Assembly: GCF_014696065.1 (NCBI RefSeq)
Contig: NZ_JACJPL010000001.1
Coordinates: 372,001-436,000, forward strand
Reading direction: 5' to 3'
From: Leptolyngbya sp. FACHB-261
GTDB taxonomy: Bacteria; Cyanobacteriota; Cyanobacteriia; FACHB-261
DNA: 64,000 nt
Shown: positions 43,419-52,693 of the stretch, piece after piece
Layout of the letters: every line of letters starts with the position of its first letter
Numbering within the stretch: the first letter of the stretch is position 1
Position numbers and translations under genes: made by a program
The notes under the pieces: model-generated
Database searches by the model: none
What the model saw: only the letters and a program-made list of their open reading frames with translations
Told to the model about the DNA's origin: nothing

Positions 43419-43583
43419 CTTGATTGCCCCCGCGAAAACTGACAGAACTTACTGTAAGCGGGAGGACAGATTTAAACGACTATCGCCTGACAGATAAAAC
43501 GCTATCCCACTGGATCCACTCATTATTTGACATGTATGGACCAGCTTGAGTAGAGCTAGCTGGCTCACCCAAAAAGTCGAATC

Positions 43584-44162
43584 CTAAGCCAGAATTTGAT
43601 TGAGATCCAGCACAAATTCGGGCAGTACATCTTCGCCAGATAACGTCTTAGGAGCTTGCAAGATTTCTACATCTTGCCTAGGACGATAGATTTCAACTTG
43701 TTGATTTTGAAGATCGATCAGCCAACCAAGCCGAGTGCCATTGGCAATATATTCTTCCATCTTGGAGCGCAAGTTTCTGAGAACGTCTGTAGGAGAGCAG
43801 AGTTCCACAACGAAGTCAGGGCAGAGAGGCGGAAATTTTGCCCATTGCGCAGGTGCCAAGGCTTCCCATTGCTCTCGTTGAATCCAGGCAGCATCAGGAG
43901 AACGGTCAGCACCATTGGGTAGCTTGAAGGCGGTTGAGGAATCAAATACAAAACCGAGCTGAGTCTGGCGGTTCCATAGCGAGAGTTGAAAGTTTAGATC
44001 GGCATTGCGTAGCCCAGATTCACCCCCTGTTGGCGGCATAATAATCAACTCCCCCTGAGCAGTCCGCTCCAGCCGCAAGTCTCGATTGGCCAAGCACAAG
44101 TGATAGAACTGCTCATCCGTCAGCTTGAGGTCGGGCGGGATATTCAGCAATAGGGCGTTCAT
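43584..44162 (-). CDS. Uma2-family putative restriction-like nuclease (DUF820)
   Basis: About 192 residues. PD-(D/E)xK-type features are ADRSPDAAWI, CPDFVVELCSPTD and KMEEYIANGTRLGWLID, the pattern of the abundant cyanobacterial Uma2 family. The family's biochemical function is not established, although a nuclease fold is predicted. The frame starts at GTG (44168); the ATG at 44162 is equally plausible and is used. Genomes of this group often carry dozens of copies, so it says little about the neighbours. No toxin or antitoxin partner seen. Confidence 0.85.
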   Translation of the reverse strand: MNALLLNIPPDLKLTDEQFYHLCLANRDLRLERTAQGELIIMPPTGGESGLRNADLNFQLSLWNRQTQLGFVFDSSTAFKLPNGADRSPDAAWIQREQWEALAPAQWAKFPPLCPDFVVELCSPTDVLRNLRSKMEEYIANGTRLGWLIDLQNQQVEIYRPRQDVEILQAPKTLSGEDVLPEFVLDLNQILA

Positions 44163-44267
44163 GGGCACATAAGCTGAGAGCGACCGGATGATTTATTATC
44201 GCCTACAGCTCATGAGCTTAAGAGTTGATATATCTCGCAGTTCCCGAGCATTGGTGGTGACAATGAA

Positions 44268-45431
44268 ATGTCGTTTTTCCGGTGGACGACCTTTCTAGGG
44301 CTTGCAAGAATATGTTGCATGGAATTAATTACTGCAGCTGCCGTTCAAATGAGATCAGAAATGAGATCAGAACTCTCACCCTCCCGCACCGAAATGGAGC
44401 AGGCGTTCTATCACAAAGACGCCAGTTATGATGGTGTGTTTTTCGTGGCTGTGCGGACTACCGGCATTTTCTGTCGTCCTTCTTGTCCCTCCCGCCCCAA
44501 GCTCGAAAATGTTGAATTCTTTTCGACCCTTCGCGAAGCCATCTTTGCCAGCTATCGCCCGTGCAAACGGTGTCATCCAATGGAGGTCTATGGGGCGTTG
44601 CCGGATTGGGTAGTGTCGTTAACCCAGCAGGTAGAAGCCGCTCCCAATGCCAAAATTACAGCGGCAGAGTTACGAGCAATAGGGATTAGCCCTGAACGTG
44701 CCCGACGCTGGTTTCGAGAGCACTATGGCATGACTTTTGCCGAGTGGTGCCGTGGTCGGCGATTAGCAGATGCCTTTACCCGAATCCGCGAGGGCACACC
44801 GCTTGCTGATGTAGTTTTTGCCAATGGTTATGAATCCCATAGTGGCTTCAGGGAAGCCTTTGGCAAGACATTTGGTGTCTCTCCAGGTCAAAGTCAAACC
44901 AGTGACTACATCGCTGCACAAATTTTAGAAACGCCTCTCGGCGCTTTATTGGTTGGTGCTGTTAGCGAAGGCGTTTGTTTAATTGAATATACAGATCGGC
45001 GCATGTTGGAACATAATTACGCCACTATTCGCAAGCGTTTTGGTCATCCAGTGCTGCCTGTTACTAACGAGCAGATTGAACATTTGCGCGATGAATTAAC
45101 TCGCTATTTTGCAGGCACACTTACTAAATTTACGGTGCCTCTGGTTCCGCAAGGAACTGCTTTTCAAGAACGAGTTTGGTCGGAGCTACAACGCATTCCC
45201 TATGGCCAAACCATCGCCTATGATCAGCTAGCGCGTCGAATTGAGCAACCAACGGCGGTTCGAGCGGTAGCCAGGGCTAATGGTATGAATCGAATCAATA
45301 TTCTGATTCCATGTCACCGGGTGATCGGCAAGGATGGGCAGCTGACAGGTTATGGCGGTGGTCTTTGGCGCAAGCGATTGCTGTTGGAACTAGAGCGCAC
45401 TGGAAAATTGCCAGGAATCGAGGCAGTTTAA
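44268..45431 (+). CDS. ada: Ada-type adaptive-response regulator / O6-alkylguanine-DNA alkyltransferase
   Basis: Up to 387 residues; several in-frame ATGs exist (44268, 44319, 44349, 44394) and the true start is uncertain. The N-terminal Ada domain has TTGIFCRPSCPSRPK and PCKRCHP, giving four zinc-binding Cys, one of which accepts methyl groups from phosphotriesters. An AraC-like segment follows (about residues 130-205, AFTRIREGTPLADVVFANGY, HSGFREAFGKTFGVSP). The C-terminal alkyltransferase has NILIPCHRVIG with the catalytic Cys, plus YGQTIAYDQLA and RAVARANGMN. Known role: repair of alkylated DNA and activation of the repair regulon. A 12-bp in-frame duplication at 44349-44372 doubles MRSE. 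Confidence 0.92.
   Translation: MSFFRWTTFLGLARICCMELITAAAVQMRSEMRSELSPSRTEMEQAFYHKDASYDGVFFVAVRTTGIFCRPSCPSRPKLENVEFFSTLREAIFASYRPCKRCHPMEVYGALPDWVVSLTQQVEAAPNAKITAAELRAIGISPERARRWFREHYGMTFAEWCRGRRLADAFTRIREGTPLADVVFANGYESHSGFREAFGKTFGVSPGQSQTSDYIAAQILETPLGALLVGAVSEGVCLIEYTDRRMLEHNYATIRKRFGHPVLPVTNEQIEHLRDELTRYFAGTLTKFTVPLVPQGTAFQERVWSELQRIPYGQTIAYDQLARRIEQPTAVRAVARANGMNRINILIPCHRVIGKDGQLTGYGGGLWRKRLLLELERTGKLPGIEAV
44349..44372. repeat. Perfect 12-bp tandem duplication in the 5' part of ada
   Basis: ATGAGATCAGAA occurs at 44349-44360 and again at 44361-44372, giving MRSE-MRSE in the ada frame. It is the same scale as the non-coding repeats elsewhere in the window. Confidence 0.85.
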
Positions 45432-45450
45432 TTCTTCCGTAAATTCGACA

Positions 45451-46311
45451 ATGAAACCAATTGACTTAGCGCGGCTGTTTCTACTCGCTGCGCTGTGGGG
45501 TGGCTCGTATTTGTTCATCAGGGTTGCAGCGCCTGTGTTAGGGATCTTTCTCACCATGAGCCTGCGGGTTCTCTTAGCGGCATCCGCCTTGAGCCTATAT
45601 GGAGCGTTTATTCAACAGCTTCCCAATTTCAGAAAACGCTGGCGAGCTTATCTTTTGTTGGGTTTGCTGAACAATGTCATCCCATTTATCTTGATTGCAG
45701 TTGCTGTCGTTAACTTAAATGCATCTATTGCCGCAACCCTCAATGCAACGACGCCTTTGTTCACAGCCATAGTCGCAGCCCTCTGGATTAAAGAGCCATT
45801 GAACTGGCAAAAAGTTGTAGGGCTCCTACTCGGAATCTCAGGCGTTGCCATCCTAGTTGGTTGGAGCCCATTACTGCTCTCGCCATCAGTGATCTTAGGT
45901 GGGATTTTTGCGCTCGTGGCAGCGTTTTCCTACGGCATCGCAGCAGTATATGCTCGTCGCACTTTCTTAAATAACAAACCAACTGATACCGCAACAGGTC
46001 AACTGATCGGCTCTAGCGTTCTACTGCTCCCTGCCCTATTGATTTCTGCGCCCAGCACTATCCCATCGGCTGCGATTATTCTTGCTGTTGTGGCACTAGC
46101 GCTGGCCTGTACTTCTCTAGCCTATCTACTCTATTTCCAACTGATCTCCAGCGCAGGCGCGACCCGTGCTGCAACGGTCACGTTTCTCATTCCTGCGTTC
46201 AGTATTCTATTCGGCAAAGTGTTTCTAGCTGAGCCTATTAACTCAGGTTTAATCATCGGATTAATCATGATTTTGCTCAGCGTTTGGCTAGTCACTGCTA
46301 GCAAGAGCTAG
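45451..46311 (+). CDS. EamA/DMT-superfamily transporter
   Basis: 286 residues with about ten hydrophobic helices in two EamA halves. AALWGGSYLFIRVAAPVLG at the start, NAIL-type NLNASIAATLNATTPLFTAI, and the second half with SAGATRAATVTFLIPAFSIL are the two repeat motifs. Members of the family export metabolites such as amino acids or nucleotides; substrate not determined. The start follows the ada stop by 19 bp, so the two may be co-transcribed, but this need not mean a shared function. Confidence 0.88.
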   Translation: MKPIDLARLFLLAALWGGSYLFIRVAAPVLGIFLTMSLRVLLAASALSLYGAFIQQLPNFRKRWRAYLLLGLLNNVIPFILIAVAVVNLNASIAATLNATTPLFTAIVAALWIKEPLNWQKVVGLLLGISGVAILVGWSPLLLSPSVILGGIFALVAAFSYGIAAVYARRTFLNNKPTDTATGQLIGSSVLLLPALLISAPSTIPSAAIILAVVALALACTSLAYLLYFQLISSAGATRAATVTFLIPAFSILFGKVFLAEPINSGLIIGLIMILLSVWLVTASKS

Positions 46312-46384
46312 AAGAATAGCTCGCACCATTGCTCTAATTCTCCAAAAGCTCTTATTTTTAGCCCAAGATTTTCCCCCAGAATTT

Positions 46385-47338
46385 CTAGCCCAGCAAAAAT
46401 GGTTCTACGCAAGCACGGAATTGCTCCGGCACTTCAAGGTGTGGGAACGAGCGACCTGGCAAAATTTCCAGCGTTGCATCCGGTCTCAATTGCCGCAAAA
46501 CTTCCGCACCTCCGAGCGGGGTGATCAGATTGTCGCGCCCCCAAACCAGCAGCACTGGCCCAGCAAACGCCTGCCAATCGTCCTGCAAAGGCAAATTCAT
46601 TATGCCGCTCAAAAATGAGCGGACCGTGTAGAGCGCTCCTGGCTGATGAGTAGAGGCATCATAGTGCTCGACCAAGGCATCCGTGGTGAAGCTCTCGCTG
46701 TAGAGCGTGTTGCGCGTGATCCAATCGATCGCGGGTGGCGATGTCAGCGTGTAGTAAAACGACTGTGACAGAATCGGCAGACTCAGCAGGTTATAAACCG
46801 TGTCTTGCACCAGTTCCGGCACCCGGCTCACCGTAGACGAAGCAATCGGTGCAATCGCCACCAAGCGTGTGAACCGTTGAGGCTGGAGTTGAGCCGCCCG
46901 CAAGGCAAAGGCAACCCCCAGTGAACTGGCGATCACCGCAACCGGCTCCGCGATCACATCATTGACAAAATCCACTAGCAGCTCGGCGTAGAGCTTGCCT
47001 GTGTACTGGAGATTGGGCCGTTCCGAATGGCCCCAACCCAGCAGATCCAGAGCATAGACCGAGAAGTTCTGGCTAAACTGCGCAATGACCTCTCGAAACT
47101 CAAATGAAGAGGCACCGCCACCGATCGCATGCACCAGCAGCAGTGGTGGCCCCTCGCCCTTGTGGCTATAGCTAATGCGAAAACCACGCCAGAAATAAAC
47201 CTCTGATCGGCCCGGCAGCTCGTTATGCAGAGATACCGTACGGCTTTCGACCAAAGCATTCAGGGTAGACAGCACCACCAGCAGCGTCAGGGTCGTAAGG
47301 CTACTGAGAAACAGAAGGCGGATCCAGCGTTGGGGCAT
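46385..47338 (-). CDS. Alpha/beta-hydrolase with N-terminal membrane anchor
   Basis: 317 residues. A hydrophobic helix (about residues 8-24) anchors or exports the protein. The core has the oxyanion-site LLLVHAIGGGASSFEF, LDLLGWGHSERP, nucleophile Ser139 in IASSLGVAF (Sm-x-Ser-x-Gly), a probable Asp near residue 262 (VWGRDNLITP) and His near 298 (SFPHLEVPE). The family covers esterases, lipases, epoxide hydrolases and others, so no substrate is assigned. The gene starts about 90 bp from the divergent cbiT gene. Normal length for the class plus the anchor. Confidence 0.85.
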   Translation of the reverse strand: MPQRWIRLLFLSSLTTLTLLVVLSTLNALVESRTVSLHNELPGRSEVYFWRGFRISYSHKGEGPPLLLVHAIGGGASSFEFREVIAQFSQNFSVYALDLLGWGHSERPNLQYTGKLYAELLVDFVNDVIAEPVAVIASSLGVAFALRAAQLQPQRFTRLVAIAPIASSTVSRVPELVQDTVYNLLSLPILSQSFYYTLTSPPAIDWITRNTLYSESFTTDALVEHYDASTHQPGALYTVRSFLSGIMNLPLQDDWQAFAGPVLLVWGRDNLITPLGGAEVLRQLRPDATLEILPGRSFPHLEVPEQFRACVEPFLLG

Positions 47339-47426
47339 CAGTTTGGGCGGAAACGGGGGGCACTCGGCTCTACTCTCTATAATGACGATGGTTCGCCCTC
47401 TGTACCGTTAAGCAACGGTTTTTTCC

Positions 47427-48029
47427 GTGCCTGCCAAGCCGTGGCCCTATGTAACCCCAGGCATTCCAGACGAGTTATTTGAGCGGCTTCCGGGCATTCC
47501 CATGAGCCAGCGCGAGATTCGCTTGCTTCTGCTCTCGCACTTGCGGCTCTGTCCTGACTCAGTGCTTTGGGACATCGGGGCGGGCACCGGCACCATCCCT
47601 GTAGAAACGGGTCTACTGTGTCCCAATGGCAAAATTATTGCCATCGAACGCGATAGTGACGTTGCAGACTTGGTTCGTCGCAATTGCCAAAAGTTTGGCG
47701 TCAGCAATGTTCAGGTCATTGAGGGCAGTGCCCCAGAGTGCTTGGTTGGTCTGCCGCAAGCCCCCGACCGGGTATGCCTGGAAGGAGGCCGCGACCTGCG
47801 CGAAATTTTGGCTGCCGTTTGGCCCCGGTTGCGCAAGCAGGGCCGAGTGGTGGCTACCGCCTCCACCCTGGAGAGTCTATACGCCATTTCCGAGAGCCTC
47901 TCCGAGTTGCAGGCCCGCAACATTGAGGTTGTGCAATCCGCCGTAAATCGCCTGGAGACCCGTGGTAGCCGGCAGCTCTTCGCTGCGATAGACCCAATCT
48001 TTGTACTCAGCGGCGAGAAGTTTGGTTAA
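47427..48029 (+). CDS. cbiT: Precorrin-6Y C15-methyltransferase / decarboxylase, CbiT type
   Basis: 200 residues, a class I SAM-dependent methyltransferase. SAM motif I is LWDIGAGTGTIPVETGL (about residues 48-63); IIAIERDSD follows, and CLEGGRDLREILAAV and VVATASTLESL are typical of CbiT. In the anaerobic or aerobic corrin pathway CbiT methylates C15 and decarboxylates the acetate side chain, on the way to cobalamin. In some genomes cbiT is fused to cbiE; here it stands alone. The start is GTG. No other corrin gene is in the window. Confidence 0.88.
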   Translation: MPAKPWPYVTPGIPDELFERLPGIPMSQREIRLLLLSHLRLCPDSVLWDIGAGTGTIPVETGLLCPNGKIIAIERDSDVADLVRRNCQKFGVSNVQVIEGSAPECLVGLPQAPDRVCLEGGRDLREILAAVWPRLRKQGRVVATASTLESLYAISESLSELQARNIEVVQSAVNRLETRGSRQLFAAIDPIFVLSGEKFG

Positions 48030-48051
48030 GCGCTGGCTGGTTTTGATTGGC

Positions 48052-49140
48052 CTATTTCTGGAAGACTTTGGCGGAGCTGATCACCTCCCGCAGTAGCTGA
48101 GCCACTTGCTGGGCACTGTCAGGTACTGCAAGGCCTAGTGCCTGTTTGCCCATGTATTGCCGTTTGGCTGGGTCAGCGAGCAAGTCCAGAACCACCCGTT
48201 GCAGTTTCTCAGGGGTCAGGTCGGTTTGCTGAAATAGCAGCGCTGCACCTGCGGCTTCAAACACCTGCGCGTTGTAGGTCTGGTGGTCGTCAGCGGCAAA
48301 GGGAAAGGGAATCAACACCGAGGGCAAACCACACAACGCCAGTTCGGTCAGCGTGCCTGCACCCGAGCGACTGACCACCAAATCAGCATCCCGCATCAGG
48401 CTGGGCATATTGTCGTAAAACGGCTGCTGCTGATAGTGAGGATGCACCGGAGCCTGAGCAACATCCGGGTCACTGGCACCAGTTTGATGAATGATTCGAG
48501 CCCCCGCCTCTAGCCAAGCCGGAGCACAGGCTCGCACCAGCTGATTGAGAGCGACAGCGCCCTGCGAACCACCTACCACTAAAATCACGGGTCCCTCGGC
48601 TGTGCGCTCCGAACCGGCTGCAATTAACCGGTTGAAATCAGAACGCACGGGTGTGCCAACTGTGCGAGTTTGGGTGCGAGGCAGATAGGATTCAGCTTCT
48701 TTGAAACCTAGTGCCATCACCGTACACCAGGGCCCTAGCCAACGGGTCACCTTGCCAGGGATGGCATTGGACTCGTGAAAAACAGCGGGCAGACCCAACC
48801 AGCGAGCTGCTAATACAGAGGGTGCGGCAATGTAGCCACCAGTTGTGAACACACCGCAGAACTTGCCTTGTTGCAAGAGACGGCGCGTTTGGAGCACAGC
48901 TCGGGCCGCGAGCACCAATGTTTTGGCCTGAGCCACAGGTGAGCGGCTCTGGAAACCGCCCATATTGAGCTTGTGCAAAGGGTAATGCCCCGCGACTAGA
49001 TCAACCTCTAGGCGGTCGGGAACCCCTAGCCATTCAATGGCAAAGTCAGGCGCTAGTTGTTCAGCAACGGCGAGGGCCGGAAACAGGTGTCCGCCAGTGC
49101 CACTGGCCGCAATCAGAAGACGGGGCGCGGTAGAGCCCAT
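48052..49140 (-). CDS. murG: UDP-GlcNAc: undecaprenyl-PP-MurNAc-pentapeptide transferase
   Basis: About 362 residues, the lipid II-forming enzyme of peptidoglycan synthesis, working at the inner face of the plasma membrane. The GT28 signature LLIAASGTGGHLFPALAVAE, GVFTTGGYIAAPSVLAA, VFHESNAIPGKVTRWL, LVVGGSQGAVALNQ and RSGAGTLTELALCGLPSVL are all intact. The frame opens at TTG (49155), which has a GAGGGG site upstream, but the ATG at 49140 gives the usual length before the glycine loop and is preferred; the choice is uncertain. It diverges from the exported-protein gene at 49268 with about 130 bp between. Confidence 0.94.
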   Translation of the reverse strand: MGSTAPRLLIAASGTGGHLFPALAVAEQLAPDFAIEWLGVPDRLEVDLVAGHYPLHKLNMGGFQSRSPVAQAKTLVLAARAVLQTRRLLQQGKFCGVFTTGGYIAAPSVLAARWLGLPAVFHESNAIPGKVTRWLGPWCTVMALGFKEAESYLPRTQTRTVGTPVRSDFNRLIAAGSERTAEGPVILVVGGSQGAVALNQLVRACAPAWLEAGARIIHQTGASDPDVAQAPVHPHYQQQPFYDNMPSLMRDADLVVSRSGAGTLTELALCGLPSVLIPFPFAADDHQTYNAQVFEAAGAALLFQQTDLTPEKLQRVVLDLLADPAKRQYMGKQALGLAVPDSAQQVAQLLREVISSAKVFQK

Positions 49141-49267
49141 AAACGAGCGAGACAAAAGAGCTGCCCCTCAAGATAATCAAAAAACTGGCCTTAGCTATAC
49201 ACTGTGCCACTAGTGCAGGTGCTTCCATAGAGGAAGCTTCATCCGTGCGCCTGTCGGTCTCCCCCCC

Positions 49268-50467
49268 ATGCGAAAGTCCTTGCTGCCTTCCAAATCTCTA
49301 TTTTTGCTGCTGCTGGCAACCTGTCTGAGTAGCTTTGGCACCCTACTGAACGCCCAGACGGCCCAAGCAGAAAGCCCTGAAACTGCCCCGCCCGAACTCT
49401 CGCGCACCATTGCAGAGCTAGATGCAGCGGCTAATCGGCGGGATATCAACGCCGTCATGCGCTTCTACAGTCCCAACTTCAGCGACGCGGATGGTTTAAA
49501 CCGGCAGAGCTTGCAACAAGCGATTCAGAATATCTGGCAACGCTACGGCCAGTTGTCTTACAAGACCCAGCTTGAGTCTTGGGAGCGTCAGGGAGACCGC
49601 TACATTGCTCAAGTCAAAACTCAAATCATTGGTGTGCAAACCCAAAACGGCGCCCCGGTCAATCTGCAAGCGACCCTGAGTGCTCGTCAGAATTTCCAGA
49701 TCGCAGTGGCAGTTCCAAACCCAATTCCAAACTCGGCTCCAAACCCAGCACCCAATTCAGTCCCAAATCGAGCCCCGAACCCAGCCAGCAGGGCAACCCC
49801 AAATCGGGCTCCAAGCCCAGCCAGTAGAGCAACCCCAAATCGGGCTCCCAACCCAGCCAGCAGGCCAACCTCGAACCCAGCACCTAATTCGCCTAACCCA
49901 GCGCCCAATGCGGCTACTCCCAGTACCGCTAATCTAGGCAGCAGTGCTAGCCCAGCGCTCCAGATTGCCCAGCAAGAGGTTTTGGCTGAGCGCTCCCAGG
50001 TCACTTCTGGCACCAATCCACCCAAGCTAGAAGTCAGCTTGCCAGAGCGAGTCGGAGTTGGCCAGGAATACAGTCTAGATGCCCTGGTGACCGAGCCACT
50101 AGGCGACTCACTGCTCTTGGGCACAGCTCTGGAGGAGACGGTCAGCGCGGCCAATTACTTCAATAACCGCCCGGTGACTCTGGAGCTACTGAGCGCAGGT
50201 GGGGTATTCAAAGTGGGTCAGGCGCCCCGGCAACAGGGCAGCCGTTGGGTTTCGGTCATCGTTGTCAGTGATGGTGGGCTAACCCAGGTCAGTCAACGCC
50301 TGCGGGTGGTCAGTGAACAGAGTGCGACAGTCCCGACACTGAGTCCGGCAGTGAGTGCGGTTAGTGAAGCCCCTGCACTTGCCCCTACACCCACGGTGGT
50401 CGCCCCTGTTGAGCAGAGTTTTGAAGCGTTTTTCTCAGCTCAGCCATTTGCCCAACCCCATCTCTAA
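49268..50467 (+). CDS. Exported protein with NTF2/SnoaL-like domain and Pro-rich repeat region
   Basis: 399 residues. Signal peptide (about 1-27, core SLFLLLLATCLSSFG). Residues 40-130 contain ELSRTIAELDAAANRRDINAV and MRFYSPNFSDADGLNRQSLQ, the pattern of NTF2/SnoaL-like small domains. Residues about 150-215 are a Pro/Asn/Arg/Ala array produced by 36-bp tandem repeats (49761-49876). The part from about 250 to 365 is beta-rich, with a duplicated VTEPLGDSLLLG-like strand region, and may be a small cell-surface domain. The Pro-rich part could span the peptidoglycan. No catalytic motif seen. Confidence 0.75.
   Translation: MRKSLLPSKSLFLLLLATCLSSFGTLLNAQTAQAESPETAPPELSRTIAELDAAANRRDINAVMRFYSPNFSDADGLNRQSLQQAIQNIWQRYGQLSYKTQLESWERQGDRYIAQVKTQIIGVQTQNGAPVNLQATLSARQNFQIAVAVPNPIPNSAPNPAPNSVPNRAPNPASRATPNRAPSPASRATPNRAPNPASRPTSNPAPNSPNPAPNAATPSTANLGSSASPALQIAQQEVLAERSQVTSGTNPPKLEVSLPERVGVGQEYSLDALVTEPLGDSLLLGTALEETVSAANYFNNRPVTLELLSAGGVFKVGQAPRQQGSRWVSVIVVSDGGLTQVSQRLRVVSEQSATVPTLSPAVSAVSEAPALAPTPTVVAPVEQSFEAFFSAQPFAQPHL
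49761..49876. repeat. 36-bp in-frame tandem repeat coding for ASRATPNRAP-type units
   Basis: A 36-bp unit runs at 49781-49816, 49817-49852 and 49853-49876 (partial), with a further half-unit at 49761-49780. It encodes a 12-residue Ala-Ser-Arg-Ala-Thr-Pro-Asn-Arg-Ala-Pro-(N/S)-Pro unit. The period is a multiple of three, so copy-number change keeps the frame. Confidence 0.85.
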
Positions 50468-50584
50468 ATACCAGCCTCAGCAAGGGCCGAAACTGGTTCG
50501 CACTGGCATAAGGCTGCTGTGGAGCGAAGCTGAGCCACTATAATCGTTCCAATTTGATCAGCCCCCTGTGGGCCGCGGCTCTCC

Positions 50585-51493
50585 ATGCATTCCGATCCCG
50601 TTTCGACCTTTGCGGCCAATTCTCTTGAAAGCGTCAGTGGCTCCCTGCCACAGGTCAGGCTCAAGAGCGAACGCAGCCGCTTGTTGCTGGTGCTGCCGGA
50701 GCCTGACTCCGGTTCTGGCCAGGAGAGCCGCCCGGAGGGGTTGACTTGGGAGGAAGTGCTCCAGCAGCTAGAGCAACGCTTGAAGGGCGGAGAACGCTTC
50801 TGGCAACCAGAATCGCTGGTTTACCTGCGAGCCGGGGACCGGCTCCTAGATCTGCGGCAACTGCAAGATGTAGCGGCAGGGTTGGAGTGCTATCGCTTAC
50901 GCCTGCGTTGGGTCGAGACTCGGCGTAAATCTACGGCGCTAGCTGCCATCAATGCGGGCTATTCAGTCGAGCAATTGGGACCTCACGATCACCTGAGTGG
51001 GCCTAAGACTGAAGATTCTTTAGCTCAGGCCGAGCCTTTGTATTTACAGATGACCGTGCGCTCAGGCGTTGAAATTCGCCATCCGGGCACAGTGGTGATT
51101 TTGGGGGATGTCAATCCGGGCGGCGAAGTAGTTGCCGACGGCGACATTTTGGTTTGGGGACGCTTGCGCGGCTTGGCCCATGCCGGTGCAGCAGGCAATT
51201 TTCACTCGGTCATTCTGGCCTTGCAGATGGCCCCTACCCTGCTGCGCATCAGTGACCGGCTGGCTCGAGTGCCAGAGGGCGCCTCTGGAGAATATCAACC
51301 GGAAGTAGCTTACATTGCTGGCGGACCAACCGGCAGTATCCACATTGCCCACGCTGCTGACTTTGTGCGGCAGGAATTGCCTCGGCTAGAGCGAGAGAAC
51401 CCTGCCACTCGGCTCAGTGGTCCGCCAACATTGGCCGCTTTATGGTCAGCTCTAGACCGGATGGATACCGGTCGTCCCGGCTTGACAGGGTAA
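50585..51493 (+). CDS. minC: Septum-site inhibitor MinC
   Basis: 302 residues. The C-terminal right-handed beta-helix is unmistakable: VRSGVEIRHPGTVVILGDVN, PGGEVVADGDILVWGRLRGL and AHAGAAGN. The N-terminal region (about residues 20-130) is the FtsZ-antagonist domain, here with a variable Gly/Ser-rich start. MinC is placed at the poles by MinD and blocks FtsZ rings. It is followed 54 bp later by minD. The first part is poorly conserved, as in other cyanobacteria. Confidence 0.93.
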   Translation: MHSDPVSTFAANSLESVSGSLPQVRLKSERSRLLLVLPEPDSGSGQESRPEGLTWEEVLQQLEQRLKGGERFWQPESLVYLRAGDRLLDLRQLQDVAAGLECYRLRLRWVETRRKSTALAAINAGYSVEQLGPHDHLSGPKTEDSLAQAEPLYLQMTVRSGVEIRHPGTVVILGDVNPGGEVVADGDILVWGRLRGLAHAGAAGNFHSVILALQMAPTLLRISDRLARVPEGASGEYQPEVAYIAGGPTGSIHIAHAADFVRQELPRLERENPATRLSGPPTLAALWSALDRMDTGRPGLTG

Positions 51494-51547
51494 GATGGTC
51501 AACCGATTGAAACTGCCGATTGAAATTGTGGGTGGAGGGGAAGGCGC

Positions 51548-52354
51548 ATGGGCCGTGTCGTTGTAGTGACCTCGGGTAAGGGAGGTGTTGGCAAGACCAC
51601 CTGCACCGCAAACTTGGGCATGGCCCTGGCTCGGCTGGGGCGCAAGGTAGTGGTGCTGGATGCAGACTTTGGTCTACGTAACTTGGATCTACTGCTGGGC
51701 TTGGAGAACCGGGTAGTCTACACCGCGATGGAAGTCATTGCCGGTGAGTGCCGTCTAGAACAGGCTTTGGTTCGTGACAAGCGACAGACGAACTTGGCCT
51801 TGTTAGCAGCTCCCCAAACCCGGAACAAAAGTGCTGTCACCAGCGACCAGATGAGACAGTTGGTGGAAGCCCTGAGCCCAAAACATGACTACGTGCTGGT
51901 CGACTGCCCAGCAGGAATCGAGCAGGGCTTCCAGAACGCGATTGCCGGTGCGGAAGAAGCAATTATCGTGTCTACGCCGGAAATGGCTGCTGTACGCGAC
52001 GCCGATCGAGTCGTGGGTTTGCTGGAAGCCAATCGGATCGGCAAAATGGGCCTGATTGTCAACCGGATTCGACCCGGTATGGTTCAAGCCAATGACATGA
52101 TGTCAGTACAGGACATGTTAGAAATCCTGTCAATTCAATTGTTGGGTGTAGTGCCAGAGGATGAGCAGGTGATTGTCTCAACCAACCGAGGTGAGCCCCT
52201 AGTCCTAGCTGACCGGCCCTCTCTCGCAGGGAGTGCTTTTGGCCATGCCGCTCAACGCCTGGAAGGCAAGCAGGTAGAGTTCATTGACCTGGATGCCAAC
52301 AACGACACAGTCTTCCAGCGGCTAATCCGCTTTCTGCGTGGCTCCCGTACGTAA
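51548..52354 (+). CDS. minD: Septum-site ATPase MinD
   Basis: 268 residues. The deviant Walker A is [16 protein letters not shown] (Lys11 and Lys16), with [20 protein letters not shown] (Walker A') and [14 protein letters not shown] (Walker B). The last residues ([14 protein letters not shown]) form the amphipathic membrane-targeting helix. ATP-bound MinD dimerises on the membrane and recruits MinC; MinE stimulates ATP hydrolysis. GGAGGG lies eight bases upstream of the ATG, a strong site. It lies 54 bp from minC and 20 bp from minE, all in one operon. Confidence 0.97.
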   Translation: MGRVVVVTSGKGGVGKTTCTANLGMALARLGRKVVVLDADFGLRNLDLLLGLENRVVYTAMEVIAGECRLEQALVRDKRQTNLALLAAPQTRNKSAVTSDQMRQLVEALSPKHDYVLVDCPAGIEQGFQNAIAGAEEAIIVSTPEMAAVRDADRVVGLLEANRIGKMGLIVNRIRPGMVQANDMMSVQDMLEILSIQLLGVVPEDEQVIVSTNRGEPLVLADRPSLAGSAFGHAAQRLEGKQVEFIDLDANNDTVFQRLIRFLRGSRT

Positions 52355-52374
52355 TCCCTACCTGTCCTCCGGCC

Positions 52375-52662
52375 ATGATTATTGAACTTCTTGAAAGGCT
52401 CTTTCGCAACCCTGGCCAGAATAGCCGGGATCAGGCCAAGCAACGGCTCAAGTTGATCCTGGCCCATGACCGGGCTGACCTGACCCCCCAAACCCTCGAA
52501 GAGATGCGTCGCGAGATTCTAGAGGTGGTGTCAAAGTACGTCGAGTTAGATGCTCAGGGGTTGGAATTTTCCCTGGAGAGCAACCATCAAACTACGGCTC
52601 TGATTGCCAACCTGCCCATTCGGCGCGTGCGCGCCAGTTCTGCTCCCGTCGAGAACTCTTGA
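52375..52662 (+). CDS. minE: Division topological specificity factor MinE
   Basis: 95 residues, standard size. The N-terminal membrane-targeting and MinD-binding helix ([29 protein letters not shown]) precedes the dimerisation domain ([27 protein letters not shown]). MinE sets the oscillation or gradient of MinD and so keeps the mid-cell free. It follows minD by 20 bp. No strong ribosome-binding site is seen before the ATG, which may mean coupling to minD translation. Confidence 0.95.
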   Translation: MIIELLERLFRNPGQNSRDQAKQRLKLILAHDRADLTPQTLEEMRREILEVVSKYVELDAQGLEFSLESNHQTTALIANLPIRRVRASSAPVENS

Positions 52663-52693
52663 AGATCTAAGCAACCGTCTGAGTGATTGATTC

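Noticed and set aside
49761-49876. CRISPR-like impression of regular repeats
   Set aside because: The 36-bp units are contiguous with no unique spacers, lie in a coding frame and keep the frame; it is a coding tandem repeat.
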